DNA of 64,000 nt from Flavobacteriaceae bacterium (GTDB taxonomy: Bacteria; Bacteroidota; Bacteroidia; Flavobacteriales; Flavobacteriaceae). The notes beneath the pieces were generated by a model that saw nothing but the letters and a program-made list of their open reading frames with translations, was not told the origin of the DNA and did no database searches. The number at the start of each line of letters is the position of its first letter. The first letter of the stretch is position 1. The position numbers were made by a program, and so were the translations under genes. Shown here one piece after another: positions 45,562 to 54,551 of the stretch. The stretch spans positions 1-64,000 of the forward strand of contig JASBUG010000033.1 of the NCBI GenBank assembly GCA_030148025.1, read 5' to 3'.

Positions 45562-45795
45562 TTATTTTGCGTCTTCAATATAAGATATTGCTTGACCTAC
45601 TGTTGCAATGTTTTCAGCTTGATCGTCTGGGATTTGAATATCAAATTCTTTTTCAAACTCCATGATTAACTCAACAGTGTCTAATGAATCTGCTCCTAAA
45701 TCGTTAGTGAAGCTTGCTTCTGTAACTACTTCGTTTTCATCAACACCTAATTTGTCTACGATAATCGCTTTTACTCTTGATGCAATGTCTGACAT
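45562..45795 (-). CDS. acpP: Acyl carrier protein
   Basis: The 77-residue protein carries acyl chains on a 4'-phosphopantetheine attached to S37 in [11 protein letters not shown]. The four-helix layout and acidic helix II are typical. It is the first gene of the acpP-fabF-rnc operon and has a -7 element about 30 bases upstream. Confidence 0.97.
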   Translation of the reverse strand: MSDIASRVKAIIVDKLGVDENEVVTEASFTNDLGADSLDTVELIMEFEKEFDIQIPDDQAENIATVGQAISYIEDAK

Positions 45796-45826
45796 AATCT
45801 TTAAATTTTAAGTTTTAATTAGGACG

Positions 45827-45834
45827 CAAAAATA
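45827..45834 (-). promoter_or_regulatory. -7 element upstream of acpP
   Basis: On the minus strand TATTTTTG matches TAnnTTTG, about 31 bases before the acpP ATG. A clear TTG box 19 bp further upstream is not seen; the region is an A/T-run. Confidence 0.4.
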
Positions 45835-45975
45835 AAAAACTTTATTTTAAAACGCACTTTTACATTAAAAATGTGAATGTAATTTATGAATTTCTATTGA
45901 AGTATTTTGTTTTTGCTTCTAATTGTTAATATTTATTCTTTTTTTTGCCTGAACAACCGAACACTGCAACTATAA

Positions 45976-46536
45976 ATGAAACGTATTGTAATTTTTGCTT
46001 CCGGTTCTGGAACTAATGCTGAAAATTTAATTAAGTTTTTTCAAAACAAGGACAAGGCTTCTGTTGTTCAAGTGTTGACTAACAACCCTCGTGCCAAAGT
46101 TATAGATCGTTGCAATTCATTGCAAACCAGTTGTTTGTCGTTTAACCGAACTGCATTTTATAAAACAGCTCATGTTTTAGATATTCTAAATTCCATCAAA
46201 CCAGACCTCATAGTATTAGCTGGATTTTTATGGAAGTTCCCTGAAAACATTTTAGACGCTTTTCCTAATAAAGTTATTAATGTACATCCTGCTTTATTAC
46301 CAAATTATGGCGGAAAAGGCATGTATGGAATGCATGTACATAATGCAGTAGTAGCAAATAAGGAGTCTAAAACCGGTATTACCATCCATTATGTCAATGA
46401 ACATTACGATGACGGTGCTATTATTTTTCAAGCAGAATGCACTGTAGATACAAATGATACTGCTCAAGATGTCGCCTCTAAAATCCATAAATTAGAAATG
46501 GAACATTTTCCGCTGGTTGTTGAGAGTCTCTTATAA
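45976..46536 (+). CDS. purN: Phosphoribosylglycinamide formyltransferase
   Basis: The 186-residue enzyme formylates glycinamide ribonucleotide in purine synthesis. It has the N-terminal IFASGSGTNAENL, the folate-binding LAGFLWKFP, and the catalytic Asn-His-Asp in VINVHPALLPNYGGKGMYG and YDDGAIIFQ. It is short for the family but complete. RNase H follows after 2 bp, in one transcript. Confidence 0.96.
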   Translation: MKRIVIFASGSGTNAENLIKFFQNKDKASVVQVLTNNPRAKVIDRCNSLQTSCLSFNRTAFYKTAHVLDILNSIKPDLIVLAGFLWKFPENILDAFPNKVINVHPALLPNYGGKGMYGMHVHNAVVANKESKTGITIHYVNEHYDDGAIIFQAECTVDTNDTAQDVASKIHKLEMEHFPLVVESLL

Positions 46537-46538
46537 AA

Positions 46539-47180
46539 ATGGCTAAGAAAAAAAAGAAATACTACACGGTTTGGAAAGGTCATAAAACAGGAGTTTTTGA
46601 GTCCTGGGACGATTGTAAAGCCCAAATAAAAGATTTTCAAGGTGCCCAATATAAATCATTCGGCTCGTTTGAAGCTGCTAAAAAAGCACTTAAAGGAAAT
46701 TACAAGGATTATATTGGTAAGACGAAGGTTTTTAAAAGTGAACTTTCTGAAGAACAATTAAAAAAAATAGGACAACCAAACTACAATTCTATTTCTGTAG
46801 ATGCAGCTTCGAGTGGAAATCCTGGAAAAATGGAATATCGAGGCGTTGATACTAAAACAAAAAAACAGTTATTTATTCAGGGACCTTTTGAAGAAGGCAC
46901 TAATAATATTGGAGAATTTTTAGCCTTAGTACATGGACTAGCTTTTTTAAAACAAAAAAAAAGCAATCGTATTATATATACCGATTCAAGAACTGCCTTA
47001 AGCTGGGTGAAAAAGAAGAAATGTAACACCAAGTTAGAGCGATCTGATAAAAACAAACCGCTTTTCGAGTTGGTTGATCGTGCAGAAGAATGGTTGAACT
47101 CTAACCAGTTTACAACAATCATTGTTAAATGGGAAACAAAAGCATGGGGTGAAATTCCTGCCGATTTTGGAAGAAAATAA
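46539..47180 (+). CDS. rnhA: Ribonuclease H with viroplasmin N-terminal domain
   Basis: The 213-residue protein removes RNA from RNA-DNA hybrids. The N-terminal caulimovirus-viroplasmin/hybrid-binding domain is at about 5-50 (KYYTVWKGHKTGVFESWDDCKAQIKDF). The RNase H domain (about 85-213) has all four acidic residues: SVDAASS, NIGEFLAL, YTDSRTALSW and PADFGRK. It follows purN in the same transcript; pfkB is separated by an 80-bp gap with its own promoter. Confidence 0.93.
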   Translation: MAKKKKKYYTVWKGHKTGVFESWDDCKAQIKDFQGAQYKSFGSFEAAKKALKGNYKDYIGKTKVFKSELSEEQLKKIGQPNYNSISVDAASSGNPGKMEYRGVDTKTKKQLFIQGPFEEGTNNIGEFLALVHGLAFLKQKKSNRIIYTDSRTALSWVKKKKCNTKLERSDKNKPLFELVDRAEEWLNSNQFTTIIVKWETKAWGEIPADFGRK

Positions 47181-47229
47181 CTCTAAAAAACAACCTTTTT
47201 CTTCTCTTTTTTTCAGAATATATTTTACG

Positions 47230-47237
47230 TAAGTTTG
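47230..47237 (+). promoter_or_regulatory. -7 element of the PfkB-kinase gene
   Basis: TAAGTTTG matches TAnnTTTG and lies 22 bases before the ATG at 47260. The sequence 19 bp upstream (TTTTTCAG) is not a good -33 box. Confidence 0.45.
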
Positions 47238-47259
47238 CACTGAAATTTTAAACCACTGT

Positions 47260-48186
47260 ATGAGCAAATTAGTGATTGTAGGTACCGTAGCTTTTGATGC
47301 TATTGAAACCCCTTTTGGAAAGACCGATAAAATACTTGGTGGCGCTGCAACTTTTATAGGATTGGCAGCTTCGCAATTTAATGTGGATTCGGCTGCCGTG
47401 TCTGTAGTTGGCGGTGACTTTCCTAAAAAATATTTAGATCTTCTTGAAGAAAACAATGTCAATATTTCAGGAGTTGAAATAGTAAAAGATGGTAAGACCT
47501 TCTTCTGGAGTGGTTTGTATCATAACGATATGAACTCTCGTGATACTTTAGCAACAGAGTTAAATGTTTTAGCAGATTTTCAACCTATCGTTCCTAACAA
47601 TTATAAAGATGCTAAAGTTGTAATGTTAGGGAATTTACATCCTCTTACACAAATTAGTGTTTTAGAACAAATGAGTACAAAACCAGAACTTGTTGTTTTA
47701 GATACGATGAACTTCTGGATGGACAATGCACTTGATGATCTTCACAGAGTTATGAAGATGATTGATGTAATTACCATTAATGATGAAGAAGCACGTCAAC
47801 TAACAGGTGAATACTCTTTAGTAGTTGCTGCAAGAAAGATACATGAAATGGGGCCAAAATATGTAGTAATCAAAAAAGGAGAACATGGTGCTTTGTTATT
47901 CAATAATGACAATGTATTCTATGCTCCAGCATTACCTTTAGAAGAGGTTTTTGATCCTACTGGAGCAGGTGATACTTTTGCTGGAGGGTTTTCTGGGTAT
48001 CTAGCTAAAACCGATGATTTCTCTTTCGAAAACATGAAGAAAGCAGTAATTTATGGCTCTACTCTTGCATCTTTTTGCGTAGAAAAATTTGGAACCGAGC
48101 GTATGGTGAATTTAAATAGCGAGGAAGTACATAAACGACTTCAACAATTTAAGGCATTAACGCAATTTGAAATAGAATTAACATAA
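47260..48186 (+). CDS. PfkB family carbohydrate kinase
   Basis: The 308-residue ribokinase-fold protein has the PfkB signature FDPTGAGDTFAGGFSGYLA with catalytic Asp, and a N-terminal GGAATFIGLAASQF. The substrate is not readable; flavobacterial annotators call it a sugar kinase. It is followed by an intrinsic terminator and then the PurF-type gene, a common order in this family. Confidence 0.92.
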   Translation: MSKLVIVGTVAFDAIETPFGKTDKILGGAATFIGLAASQFNVDSAAVSVVGGDFPKKYLDLLEENNVNISGVEIVKDGKTFFWSGLYHNDMNSRDTLATELNVLADFQPIVPNNYKDAKVVMLGNLHPLTQISVLEQMSTKPELVVLDTMNFWMDNALDDLHRVMKMIDVITINDEEARQLTGEYSLVVAARKIHEMGPKYVVIKKGEHGALLFNNDNVFYAPALPLEEVFDPTGAGDTFAGGFSGYLAKTDDFSFENMKKAVIYGSTLASFCVEKFGTERMVNLNSEEVHKRLQQFKALTQFEIELT

Positions 48187-48190
48187 ACTA

Positions 48191-48217
48191 ACGCGCTCTA
48201 AAAAGAGCGCGTTTTTA
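48191..48217 (+). terminator. Intrinsic terminator after the PfkB gene
   Basis: Stem ACGCGCTCT (48191-48199) and AGAGCGCGT (48204-48212), loop AAAA, followed by a T-run. There is no A-run on the left, so it acts on the plus strand. Confidence 0.88.
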
Positions 48218-48242
48218 TTTTAACATACAACAACACAACAAG

Positions 48243-50141
48243 ATGAGCGACGCTATAAAACATGAATGTGGTATTGCACATATAAGACTTTTAAAACCAC
48301 TTGAGTATTATAAAGAAAAGTATGGCAGTGCCTTTTATGGTGTAAACAAAATGTATCTATTAATGGAAAAACAGCATAATCGCGGACAAGATGGTGCGGG
48401 ATTTGCAAGCATTAAATTAGATACCAAACCAGGGGAACGTTATATAAGTAGGGTGCGCTCTATCCAGCAACAGCCCATTCAAGATATATTTGCTCAAATA
48501 AATCAACGCATTAACAAAGAACTTACAGAGCACCCTGAATATGCAAACGATGTTGCTTTACAAAAAAAACACATTCCATACATTGGGGAAGTTCTCTTAG
48601 GACATGTTAGATATGGAACATTTGGAAAGAACAGTGTAGAAAGTGTGCATCCTTTTTTAAGGCAAAATAATTGGATGCATCGAAACCTAATTATGGCAGG
48701 GAACTTTAACATGACAAACGTTAAAGAACTCTTTGGTAATTTGGTGGAACTTGGTCAGCACCCTAAAGAATATACAGACACAATTACCATTATGGAAAAA
48801 GTGGGTCACTTTTTAGATGATGCTGTAAGCAAAATTTATAAAGACCTTAAAAAAGAAGGCTATAGTAAAAATGAAAGCTCTCCATTAATTGCAGAACGCT
48901 TAAATATTGCTAAAATATTAAAACGATCATCTAAAAATTGGGATGGTGGTTATGCTATGGCTGGTTTATTAGGTCATGGCGATTCTTTTGTTTTAAGAGA
49001 TCCTGCAGGAATTCGTCCTGCCTATTATTATAAAGATGATGAAGTTGTAGTCGTTGCCTCTGAACGACCAGTAATTCAAACTGTTTTTGATGTTGCTTTT
49101 GACGATGTAAAAGAGCTAGAACCTGGACATGCTATCATTACTAAAAAATCTGGAGAAGTAAGAATTAAAAAGATTATTGAGCCACTTGAAAGAAAAGCTT
49201 GTTCTTTTGAACGCATTTACTTCTCTCGTGGTAGTGATTCAGAAATTTATCAAGAGCGTAAATTGCTTGGTAAATTAATTATGCCAAAGGTTTTAAAATC
49301 TATTAATAACGATATTAAAAACTCTGTTTTCTCGTATATTCCTAATACAGCTGAAACTTCTTTCTTTGGAATGATTGAAACTGTAGAAGAATTCTTAAAT
49401 AAAAAGAAAACCGCTGCCATACTGGACGGACAAAGATCGTTATCTGCAGACCATGTAAAAGACATCTTATCTGAACATCCTAGAATAGAGAAAATCGCTA
49501 TTAAAGATGTTAAACTACGTACCTTTATTACTGAAGACAGTAGTAGAGACGACCTTGTAGCTCACGTTTATGATGTTACATATGGTGTTATCAAACCAGA
49601 AGACAACCTAGTTATTATTGACGATAGTATTGTTAGAGGAACTACTTTAAAGAAGAGTATTTTAAAGATGATGGACAGACTTAACCCTAAAAAGATTGTG
49701 GTGGTTTCATCGGCTCCTCAAATACGTTATCCAGATTGCTACGGGATAGATATGGCTAATCTTGAAAGTCTTGTTGCTTTTAGGGCGGCTTTAGAATTGT
49801 TAAAGGACAATGGTAAATACGATATTGTAGAAGACGTATACAAAAAATGTAAAGCACAAGTAGATTTGGAAGACAAAGACGTTAAGAATTTTGTAAAAGA
49901 AATTTATGACCCGTTTACAGATGAGGAAATATCAAATAAGATTTCTGAACTACTTAGCGATACAACTATTAAAGCCGATGTTGATATTATATTCCAATCT
50001 GTAGAAAATTTGCATAAAGCGTGTCCTAAAAACTTGGGAGACTGGTACTTTACAGGCAACTATCCAACAGTTGGTGGAAATCGTGTTGTAAATAGAGCTT
50101 TTATTAATTTCTACGAAGGAAATAAAGAGCGTGCATATTAG
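48243..50141 (+). CDS. purF: PurF-type amidophosphoribosyltransferase, long form
   Basis: The 632-residue protein has an N-terminal glutaminase domain whose nucleophile is C9 after a short propeptide (MSDAIKHE), and NRGQDGAGFAS. The phosphoribosyltransferase domain has the PRPP loop VIIDDSIVRGTT. Classical PurF is about 470-510 residues; the extra length lies in the glutaminase insertions and a C-terminal 100-residue extension (about 530-632). It may be a second PurF-type enzyme specific to Bacteroidetes rather than the main one. Role in purine synthesis is inferred; neighbouring purN supports it. Confidence 0.9.
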   Translation: MSDAIKHECGIAHIRLLKPLEYYKEKYGSAFYGVNKMYLLMEKQHNRGQDGAGFASIKLDTKPGERYISRVRSIQQQPIQDIFAQINQRINKELTEHPEYANDVALQKKHIPYIGEVLLGHVRYGTFGKNSVESVHPFLRQNNWMHRNLIMAGNFNMTNVKELFGNLVELGQHPKEYTDTITIMEKVGHFLDDAVSKIYKDLKKEGYSKNESSPLIAERLNIAKILKRSSKNWDGGYAMAGLLGHGDSFVLRDPAGIRPAYYYKDDEVVVVASERPVIQTVFDVAFDDVKELEPGHAIITKKSGEVRIKKIIEPLERKACSFERIYFSRGSDSEIYQERKLLGKLIMPKVLKSINNDIKNSVFSYIPNTAETSFFGMIETVEEFLNKKKTAAILDGQRSLSADHVKDILSEHPRIEKIAIKDVKLRTFITEDSSRDDLVAHVYDVTYGVIKPEDNLVIIDDSIVRGTTLKKSILKMMDRLNPKKIVVVSSAPQIRYPDCYGIDMANLESLVAFRAALELLKDNGKYDIVEDVYKKCKAQVDLEDKDVKNFVKEIYDPFTDEEISNKISELLSDTTIKADVDIIFQSVENLHKACPKNLGDWYFTGNYPTVGGNRVVNRAFINFYEGNKERAY

Positions 50142-50251
50142 CGAAAAAATGTGTTTTTTATCTTTTAATCTATAAAAACAGTCGTTTTAGCTAAAAAAAG
50201 TGCATTTCGTCTAATATTTATAAGCTTTCAACAAATTACATCTAATTTAGT

Positions 50252-50327
50252 ATCACCATAACATAAGTAGGTTAAGTTCATGGTAGATTTGGGGCAAAAA
50301 AAGGTGAACACTCGTTCACCTTTTTTT
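50252..50327 (+). ncRNA. Candidate small RNA, copy 1 of a tandem pair
   Basis: The 76-nt unit starts ATCACCATAAC, holds GTAGGTTAAG and GGTAGATTTGGGGC, and ends with an intrinsic terminator: GGTGAAC (50303-50309), loop ACTC, GTTCACC, seven Ts. ACCAT-AAC pairs with GTT-C-ATGGT to form a 5' hairpin. A TAATTTAG sequence nine bases upstream (50243-50250) resembles a -7 box. A near-identical unit lies at 50504. No conserved open frame is present. Confidence 0.65.
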
Positions 50328-50503
50328 ATTTTACTTCATATTCTTTATAACTCCTTGAAAATAAATTTTTTACCAAGTTATTTTTTTTATCAAAACCTCT
50401 AATCTGTTGTTTTTATTAATGTTATAATAATCACGCTTAGACTAATTTATAAGTATTTTATCTAATAAATTTAGTTAATAGAAATAATCCCCTTTATATT
50501 TAC

Positions 50504-50579
50504 ATCACCATAACATAAGTAGGTTAAGTTTATGGTAGATTTGGGGCAAAAAAGGTGAACATTCTCGTTCACCTTTTTT
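50504..50579 (+). ncRNA. Candidate small RNA, copy 2 of a tandem pair
   Basis: This 76-nt unit repeats copy 1 with few changes: C to T in the 5' hairpin arm (still compatible with pairing ACCATAA/TTATGGT), one fewer A before the terminator stem, and a different loop (ATTCTC instead of ACTC) while the stem GGTGAAC/GTTCACC is kept. TATATTTA (50495-50502) sits at the same nine-base distance upstream as in copy 1. Loop divergence with stem conservation supports an RNA. The 176 bases between the units show nothing else. Confidence 0.65.
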
Positions 50580-50617
50580 ATTTTTCATTTTCAAAAAAAT
50601 CACTTTCTTATTTCATC

Positions 50618-50646
50618 AAAAAAAGGACATTTCTTACGAAATGCCC
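50618..50646 (-). terminator. Intrinsic terminator of sodA
   Basis: As minus-strand RNA, GGGCAUUUC and GAAAUGUCC pair fully (one G-U) around loop GUAA, then a seven-U run (plus-strand A-run 50618-50624). It lies about 25 bp after the sodA stop. Confidence 0.88.
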
Positions 50647-50672
50647 TCCAATTCTTTGCGTAATGTAAAATG

Positions 50673-51281
50673 CTACTTCGCTTCTGCGTATCGTCTTTCT
50701 ACTTCATTCCAATTGATAACCTTGAAAAAAGCTTCAATATAGTCTGGTCTACGATTTTGATAATTTAAATAATAGGCATGTTCCCAAACATCCAATCCTA
50801 AAATTGGGGTTCCTCCACAAGTAACTCCAGGCATTAAAGGATTATCTTGATTTGGTGTAGAACAAACTTCTACTTTTCCTCCTTTATGTACACATAACCA
50901 TGCCCAACCAGATCCAAATTGTGTTGCTGCGGCCTTACTAAAAGCTTCAATAAAAGCATCTTTAGAACCAAATTCTTCCTCAATAGCATCTTTTAATTCT
51001 CCAGAAAGATAACCTCTATCTTCAGGGTTCATTACATCCCAAAAAAGAGAGTGATTATAAAATCCTCCTCCGTTATTTCTAACAGCGCTATTGTTCATGT
51101 CAAGATTTGTTAATATATCTTCAATAGATTGTCCGTCAAGATCAGTACCCTCTACAGCTGCATTTAGTTTTGTAGTATACCCATTGTGATGCTTTGAATG
51201 GTGAATCTCCATGGTGCGAGCATCAATATGAGGCTCAAGAGCATCATATGCATATTTTAATTTCGGTAATTCGAAAGCCAT
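50673..51281 (-). CDS. sodA: Superoxide dismutase, Fe/Mn family
   Basis: The 202-residue enzyme converts superoxide to H2O2 and O2 in the cytoplasm. Start is ATG 51281 ([17 protein letters not shown]); a longer frame to 51314 lacks conservation. Metal ligands: His in [12 protein letters not shown], His in [11 protein letters not shown], Asp and His in [11 protein letters not shown]. Metal use (Fe or Mn) cannot be fixed by eye. It has its own -7 element and terminator. Close to the bat operon in theme (oxygen) but not linked to it. Confidence 0.96.
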   Translation of the reverse strand: MAFELPKLKYAYDALEPHIDARTMEIHHSKHHNGYTTKLNAAVEGTDLDGQSIEDILTNLDMNNSAVRNNGGGFYNHSLFWDVMNPEDRGYLSGELKDAIEEEFGSKDAFIEAFSKAAATQFGSGWAWLCVHKGGKVEVCSTPNQDNPLMPGVTCGGTPILGLDVWEHAYYLNYQNRRPDYIEAFFKVINWNEVERRYAEAK

Positions 51282-51316
51282 AATTTTTGATTTTGTATTA
51301 ATATTTATTTCCAACT

Positions 51317-51324
51317 CAAATTTA
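51317..51324 (-). promoter_or_regulatory. -7 element upstream of sodA
   Basis: On the minus strand TAAATTTG matches TAnnTTTG, about 35 bases before the sodA ATG. No convincing TTG box is present at the right distance. Confidence 0.45.
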
Positions 51325-51395
51325 CAATAATGGTTTAGAATTTGTATTATTAAGTTATTAAGTTTCCTTATTTTGGTATAAAAAATTTCTTTTTC

Positions 51396-54300
51396 TTGAA
51401 TTCACCTTCTTTTACAATTTATGATGCTTCGGCTGGAAGTGGGAAAACATACACTCTAGTTAAAGAGTATTTAAAAATACTTTTCAACTCTCCCTATAAA
51501 GAAGCTTATAAAAATATTTTGGCCATTACTTTTACAAATAAGGCTGTAGGCGAAATGAAGGCGCGTATTATTGATACCCTAAGACGATTCTCTTCTAACG
51601 ATATTCTAACAATCTCTGATGATATGTTTACAGATATAAGTCATGAGTTATCAATAGAGCCTAATGTATTACATTTAAAATCAAAAAGAATACTAGAGAG
51701 TATTGTTCATAATTATGCTGCTTTCGACATTTCAACAATCGATAAGTTCACTCAAAAAGTAATACGAACATTTGCTTACGACCTTCATTTACCTTTAAAT
51801 TTTGAAGTTGAGCTCGATACTGAAACCTTGTTAAATAAAGCCGTTGATAATTTAATTGCTCGCGCAGGTACCGAAAAAGAATTAACCCAAACCTTAATTG
51901 AATTTGCTCTTGAAAAGACAGATGATGACAAGAGTTGGGACGTTGCTTATGACTTTAATCAAATTGCACCAATACTAATAAACGAGAATCATATTTGGTT
52001 TGTTGAAAATTTAAAAGATAAAACTCTTGACGATTTTAAATCTTTAAAAGAGCTATTACAAAAACGCATTAAAAACACTCAAGAATCTTTAACAAAAGAG
52101 GCTGAACAAGTACTTACTTTAATAGATGAAGCAGGGTTAGAACATAATGATTTTAATAGAAGCTCTTTACCAAAACACTTTATACATATTGCCAATAAAA
52201 ATTATAAAATTAAATTCGACTCTAAGTGGCAACAAGATCTTTTAGATAATCTTCCTCTTTACCCAAAACGAGTTACAACCGATATAGCTGCAATTATTGA
52301 TAGTATACAATCCATAATTATTAAGGCATTTGAAAACACTAAACAAAATATTGTTTACTTAAAATTTCTTCAAAATTTCTCAAATAATCTTACTCCTCTA
52401 TCTGTGCTGAATGAAATTAGTAAAGAAGTAGCACACATTAAAGAAGAACAGAACCTATTGTTAATTTCAGAGTTTAATAACATTATTAGTAACCATATAA
52501 AAGAACAACCTGCTCCATTTATCTACGAACGAATTGGAGAGAAGTTTAAACACTATTTTATTGATGAGTTTCAAGACACTTCCACCATGCAATGGGAAAA
52601 CATAATTCCTTTAATTGGTAATGCTTTATCTGGGGAAAGTACAAGTGCTATGTTGGTTGGCGATGCCAAACAAGCTATTTATAGGTGGCGTGGAGGCAAA
52701 GCCGAACAGTTTATCGGCCTTTATAACCACAGCAATCCATTTTATATAGAAAAAACTATAAAGCGCTTACCCGTAAATTATCGTAGCTTTAAACAAATAG
52801 TAAGTTTTAATAACCAATTTTTTAAGCACTTATCTAGCTTTGCTTTTAGCACCGAAGCTTATGCAAAGCTTTACAAAAATAGCACACAACAACAAAGCCT
52901 AGATCAAGAAGGTTATGTAAACCTTTCTTTTTTAGAACTCACTAAAGAGGACGACAAAGACATATGTTACCCAGAAAAAGTATTGGAAACCATAAACTCT
53001 TGCCTTAATTTAGGTTATTCATTAAGTGATATTTGTGTGCTTACTCGAAAGAAAAAAGAGGGTGTCGCTATTGCTAATTACCTTTCTGAAGCGCATATAG
53101 ATATTATCTCATCTGAAACACTTTTAATAGACAATTCTCCAGAAATAAAGTTTATTATAAATCTTTTAAAATTTCTTCTCGAGCCTAAAAATCTATTGGT
53201 AAAAATAGACGTTCTAAGCTATTTAGCTCAGTATTGTTTTAACCTCGAAAATAAACATGCTTTTTATAAAAAATTTATTGATGAAGATATCTCGTCATTT
53301 TTTAATTCATTAATAGATTATGATATCGCTTTCGATTTTAATGAGGCTATACAATTACCACTTTATGAAACGGTAGAATTGATAATCCATAGTTTTAATC
53401 TAGTTAAAACATCAAACGCCTATGTGCAATTCTTTTTAGATTTTGTATTAGATTTCACAAATAAGAACAACACCAATCTTTTAGAGTTTATTAATTATTA
53501 TGAACGAAAAAAAGACAATTTAAGCATTGTTTCTCCTGAAGGGAAAAACGCCGTTCAAATCATGACAATTCATAAGTCTAAAGGCCTAGAATTTCCAGTA
53601 GTAATATTCCCTTATGCCGATTTAGATATTTATAAAGAAAATAACCCAAAAATATGGTTCCCTTTAAACAAACAAGATTTTAATGGCTTTGAATATGCTT
53701 ATTTAAACTATAATTCTAATTTAGAAGATATCAACAAAGAAGGGGCGTTTTTATATTCAAAGCATCAATCTGAACTAGAATTAGATAATGTTAATTTACT
53801 ATATGTAGCACTCACAAGGCCTATTGAACAACTGTATATAATAAGCAGTAAAAACCTTGACAAAAACGGAAATGAAAACCTCAAAAATTATAGCGGTTTA
53901 TTTATAAATTATTTAAAGAGCCTAACTCTTTGGAATGATAATAAAACTCAATACGAATTTGGCAGCTGTATTAAAACTTCAAAAAAGAAAGCAGTAGCTA
54001 TAACTGCATTAGAACAAACAGAATTTATTTCTACCCCTAAAAAACATCACAACATTAAAGTAATTACAAATTCTGGCTTGTTGTGGGATACTTCACAAAA
54101 AGAAGCTATTGAAAAAGGAAATCTTATTCACAATATCATGGCGCAAATAAAAACAAGTATCGATGTTGAAAATACCCTTCGTGATTTTACTGGTACAGGT
54201 GTAATTACCGATGAACAATCAAAAAGCATCAAACTGGCTGTACAAAAAATCATGGAGCACCCTAAGCTATCAACCTACTTCAACTCAAATTATACCGTTT

Positions 54301-54530
54301 ATAATGAAAAAGATATTATAACCAAAGACGGAATTGCACTTCGCCCTGACAGGTTGAATATTAACAATAAAAACGAAGTTATTATCATAGACTATAAAAC
54401 AGGCCATCAAGACAAAAAACACTCTCAACAACTTCAAATTTATGCTGACGCCTTAAATGAAATGGAATTTATAGTTACAAAAAAAATACTTGTGTATATT
54501 AATGATACATTAACAATAAAAGAAGTTTAA
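51396..54530 (+). CDS. AddA/RecB-like UvrD helicase-nuclease
   Basis: The 1044-residue protein is a superfamily 1 helicase with a C-terminal nuclease, probably part of a recombination exonuclease with the AddB-like protein at 57315. Motifs: Walker [27 protein letters not shown], Walker [59 protein letters not shown]; nuclease RPDRLN and IIIDYKTGH. The start is a TTG at 51396; Walker A begins at residue 10, so no in-frame ATG is available upstream of it. A TAAATTTG promoter box for kbl overlaps its stop codon. Confidence 0.9.
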   Translation: MNSPSFTIYDASAGSGKTYTLVKEYLKILFNSPYKEAYKNILAITFTNKAVGEMKARIIDTLRRFSSNDILTISDDMFTDISHELSIEPNVLHLKSKRILESIVHNYAAFDISTIDKFTQKVIRTFAYDLHLPLNFEVELDTETLLNKAVDNLIARAGTEKELTQTLIEFALEKTDDDKSWDVAYDFNQIAPILINENHIWFVENLKDKTLDDFKSLKELLQKRIKNTQESLTKEAEQVLTLIDEAGLEHNDFNRSSLPKHFIHIANKNYKIKFDSKWQQDLLDNLPLYPKRVTTDIAAIIDSIQSIIIKAFENTKQNIVYLKFLQNFSNNLTPLSVLNEISKEVAHIKEEQNLLLISEFNNIISNHIKEQPAPFIYERIGEKFKHYFIDEFQDTSTMQWENIIPLIGNALSGESTSAMLVGDAKQAIYRWRGGKAEQFIGLYNHSNPFYIEKTIKRLPVNYRSFKQIVSFNNQFFKHLSSFAFSTEAYAKLYKNSTQQQSLDQEGYVNLSFLELTKEDDKDICYPEKVLETINSCLNLGYSLSDICVLTRKKKEGVAIANYLSEAHIDIISSETLLIDNSPEIKFIINLLKFLLEPKNLLVKIDVLSYLAQYCFNLENKHAFYKKFIDEDISSFFNSLIDYDIAFDFNEAIQLPLYETVELIIHSFNLVKTSNAYVQFFLDFVLDFTNKNNTNLLEFINYYERKKDNLSIVSPEGKNAVQIMTIHKSKGLEFPVVIFPYADLDIYKENNPKIWFPLNKQDFNGFEYAYLNYNSNLEDINKEGAFLYSKHQSELELDNVNLLYVALTRPIEQLYIISSKNLDKNGNENLKNYSGLFINYLKSLTLWNDNKTQYEFGSCIKTSKKKAVAITALEQTEFISTPKKHHNIKVITNSGLLWDTSQKEAIEKGNLIHNIMAQIKTSIDVENTLRDFTGTGVITDEQSKSIKLAVQKIMEHPKLSTYFNSNYTVYNEKDIITKDGIALRPDRLNINNKNEVIIIDYKTGHQDKKHSQQLQIYADALNEMEFIVTKKILVYINDTLTIKEV

Positions 54531-54535
54531 ATTTG
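54528..54535 (+). promoter_or_regulatory. -7 element of kbl overlapping the AddA-like stop codon
   Basis: TAAATTTG begins with the TAA stop at 54528-54530 and matches TAnnTTTG, 17 bases before the kbl ATG. No TTG is visible 19 bp upstream inside the preceding gene. Confidence 0.45.
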
Positions 54536-54551
54536 CAGAAAAAATAACATC

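Noticed and set aside
50280-50330. Short open frame ATG GTA GAT TTG GGG in both sRNA-like units
   Set aside because: Copy 2 has one base less in the A-run, so the frames end differently; RNA stems are conserved, not the peptide.
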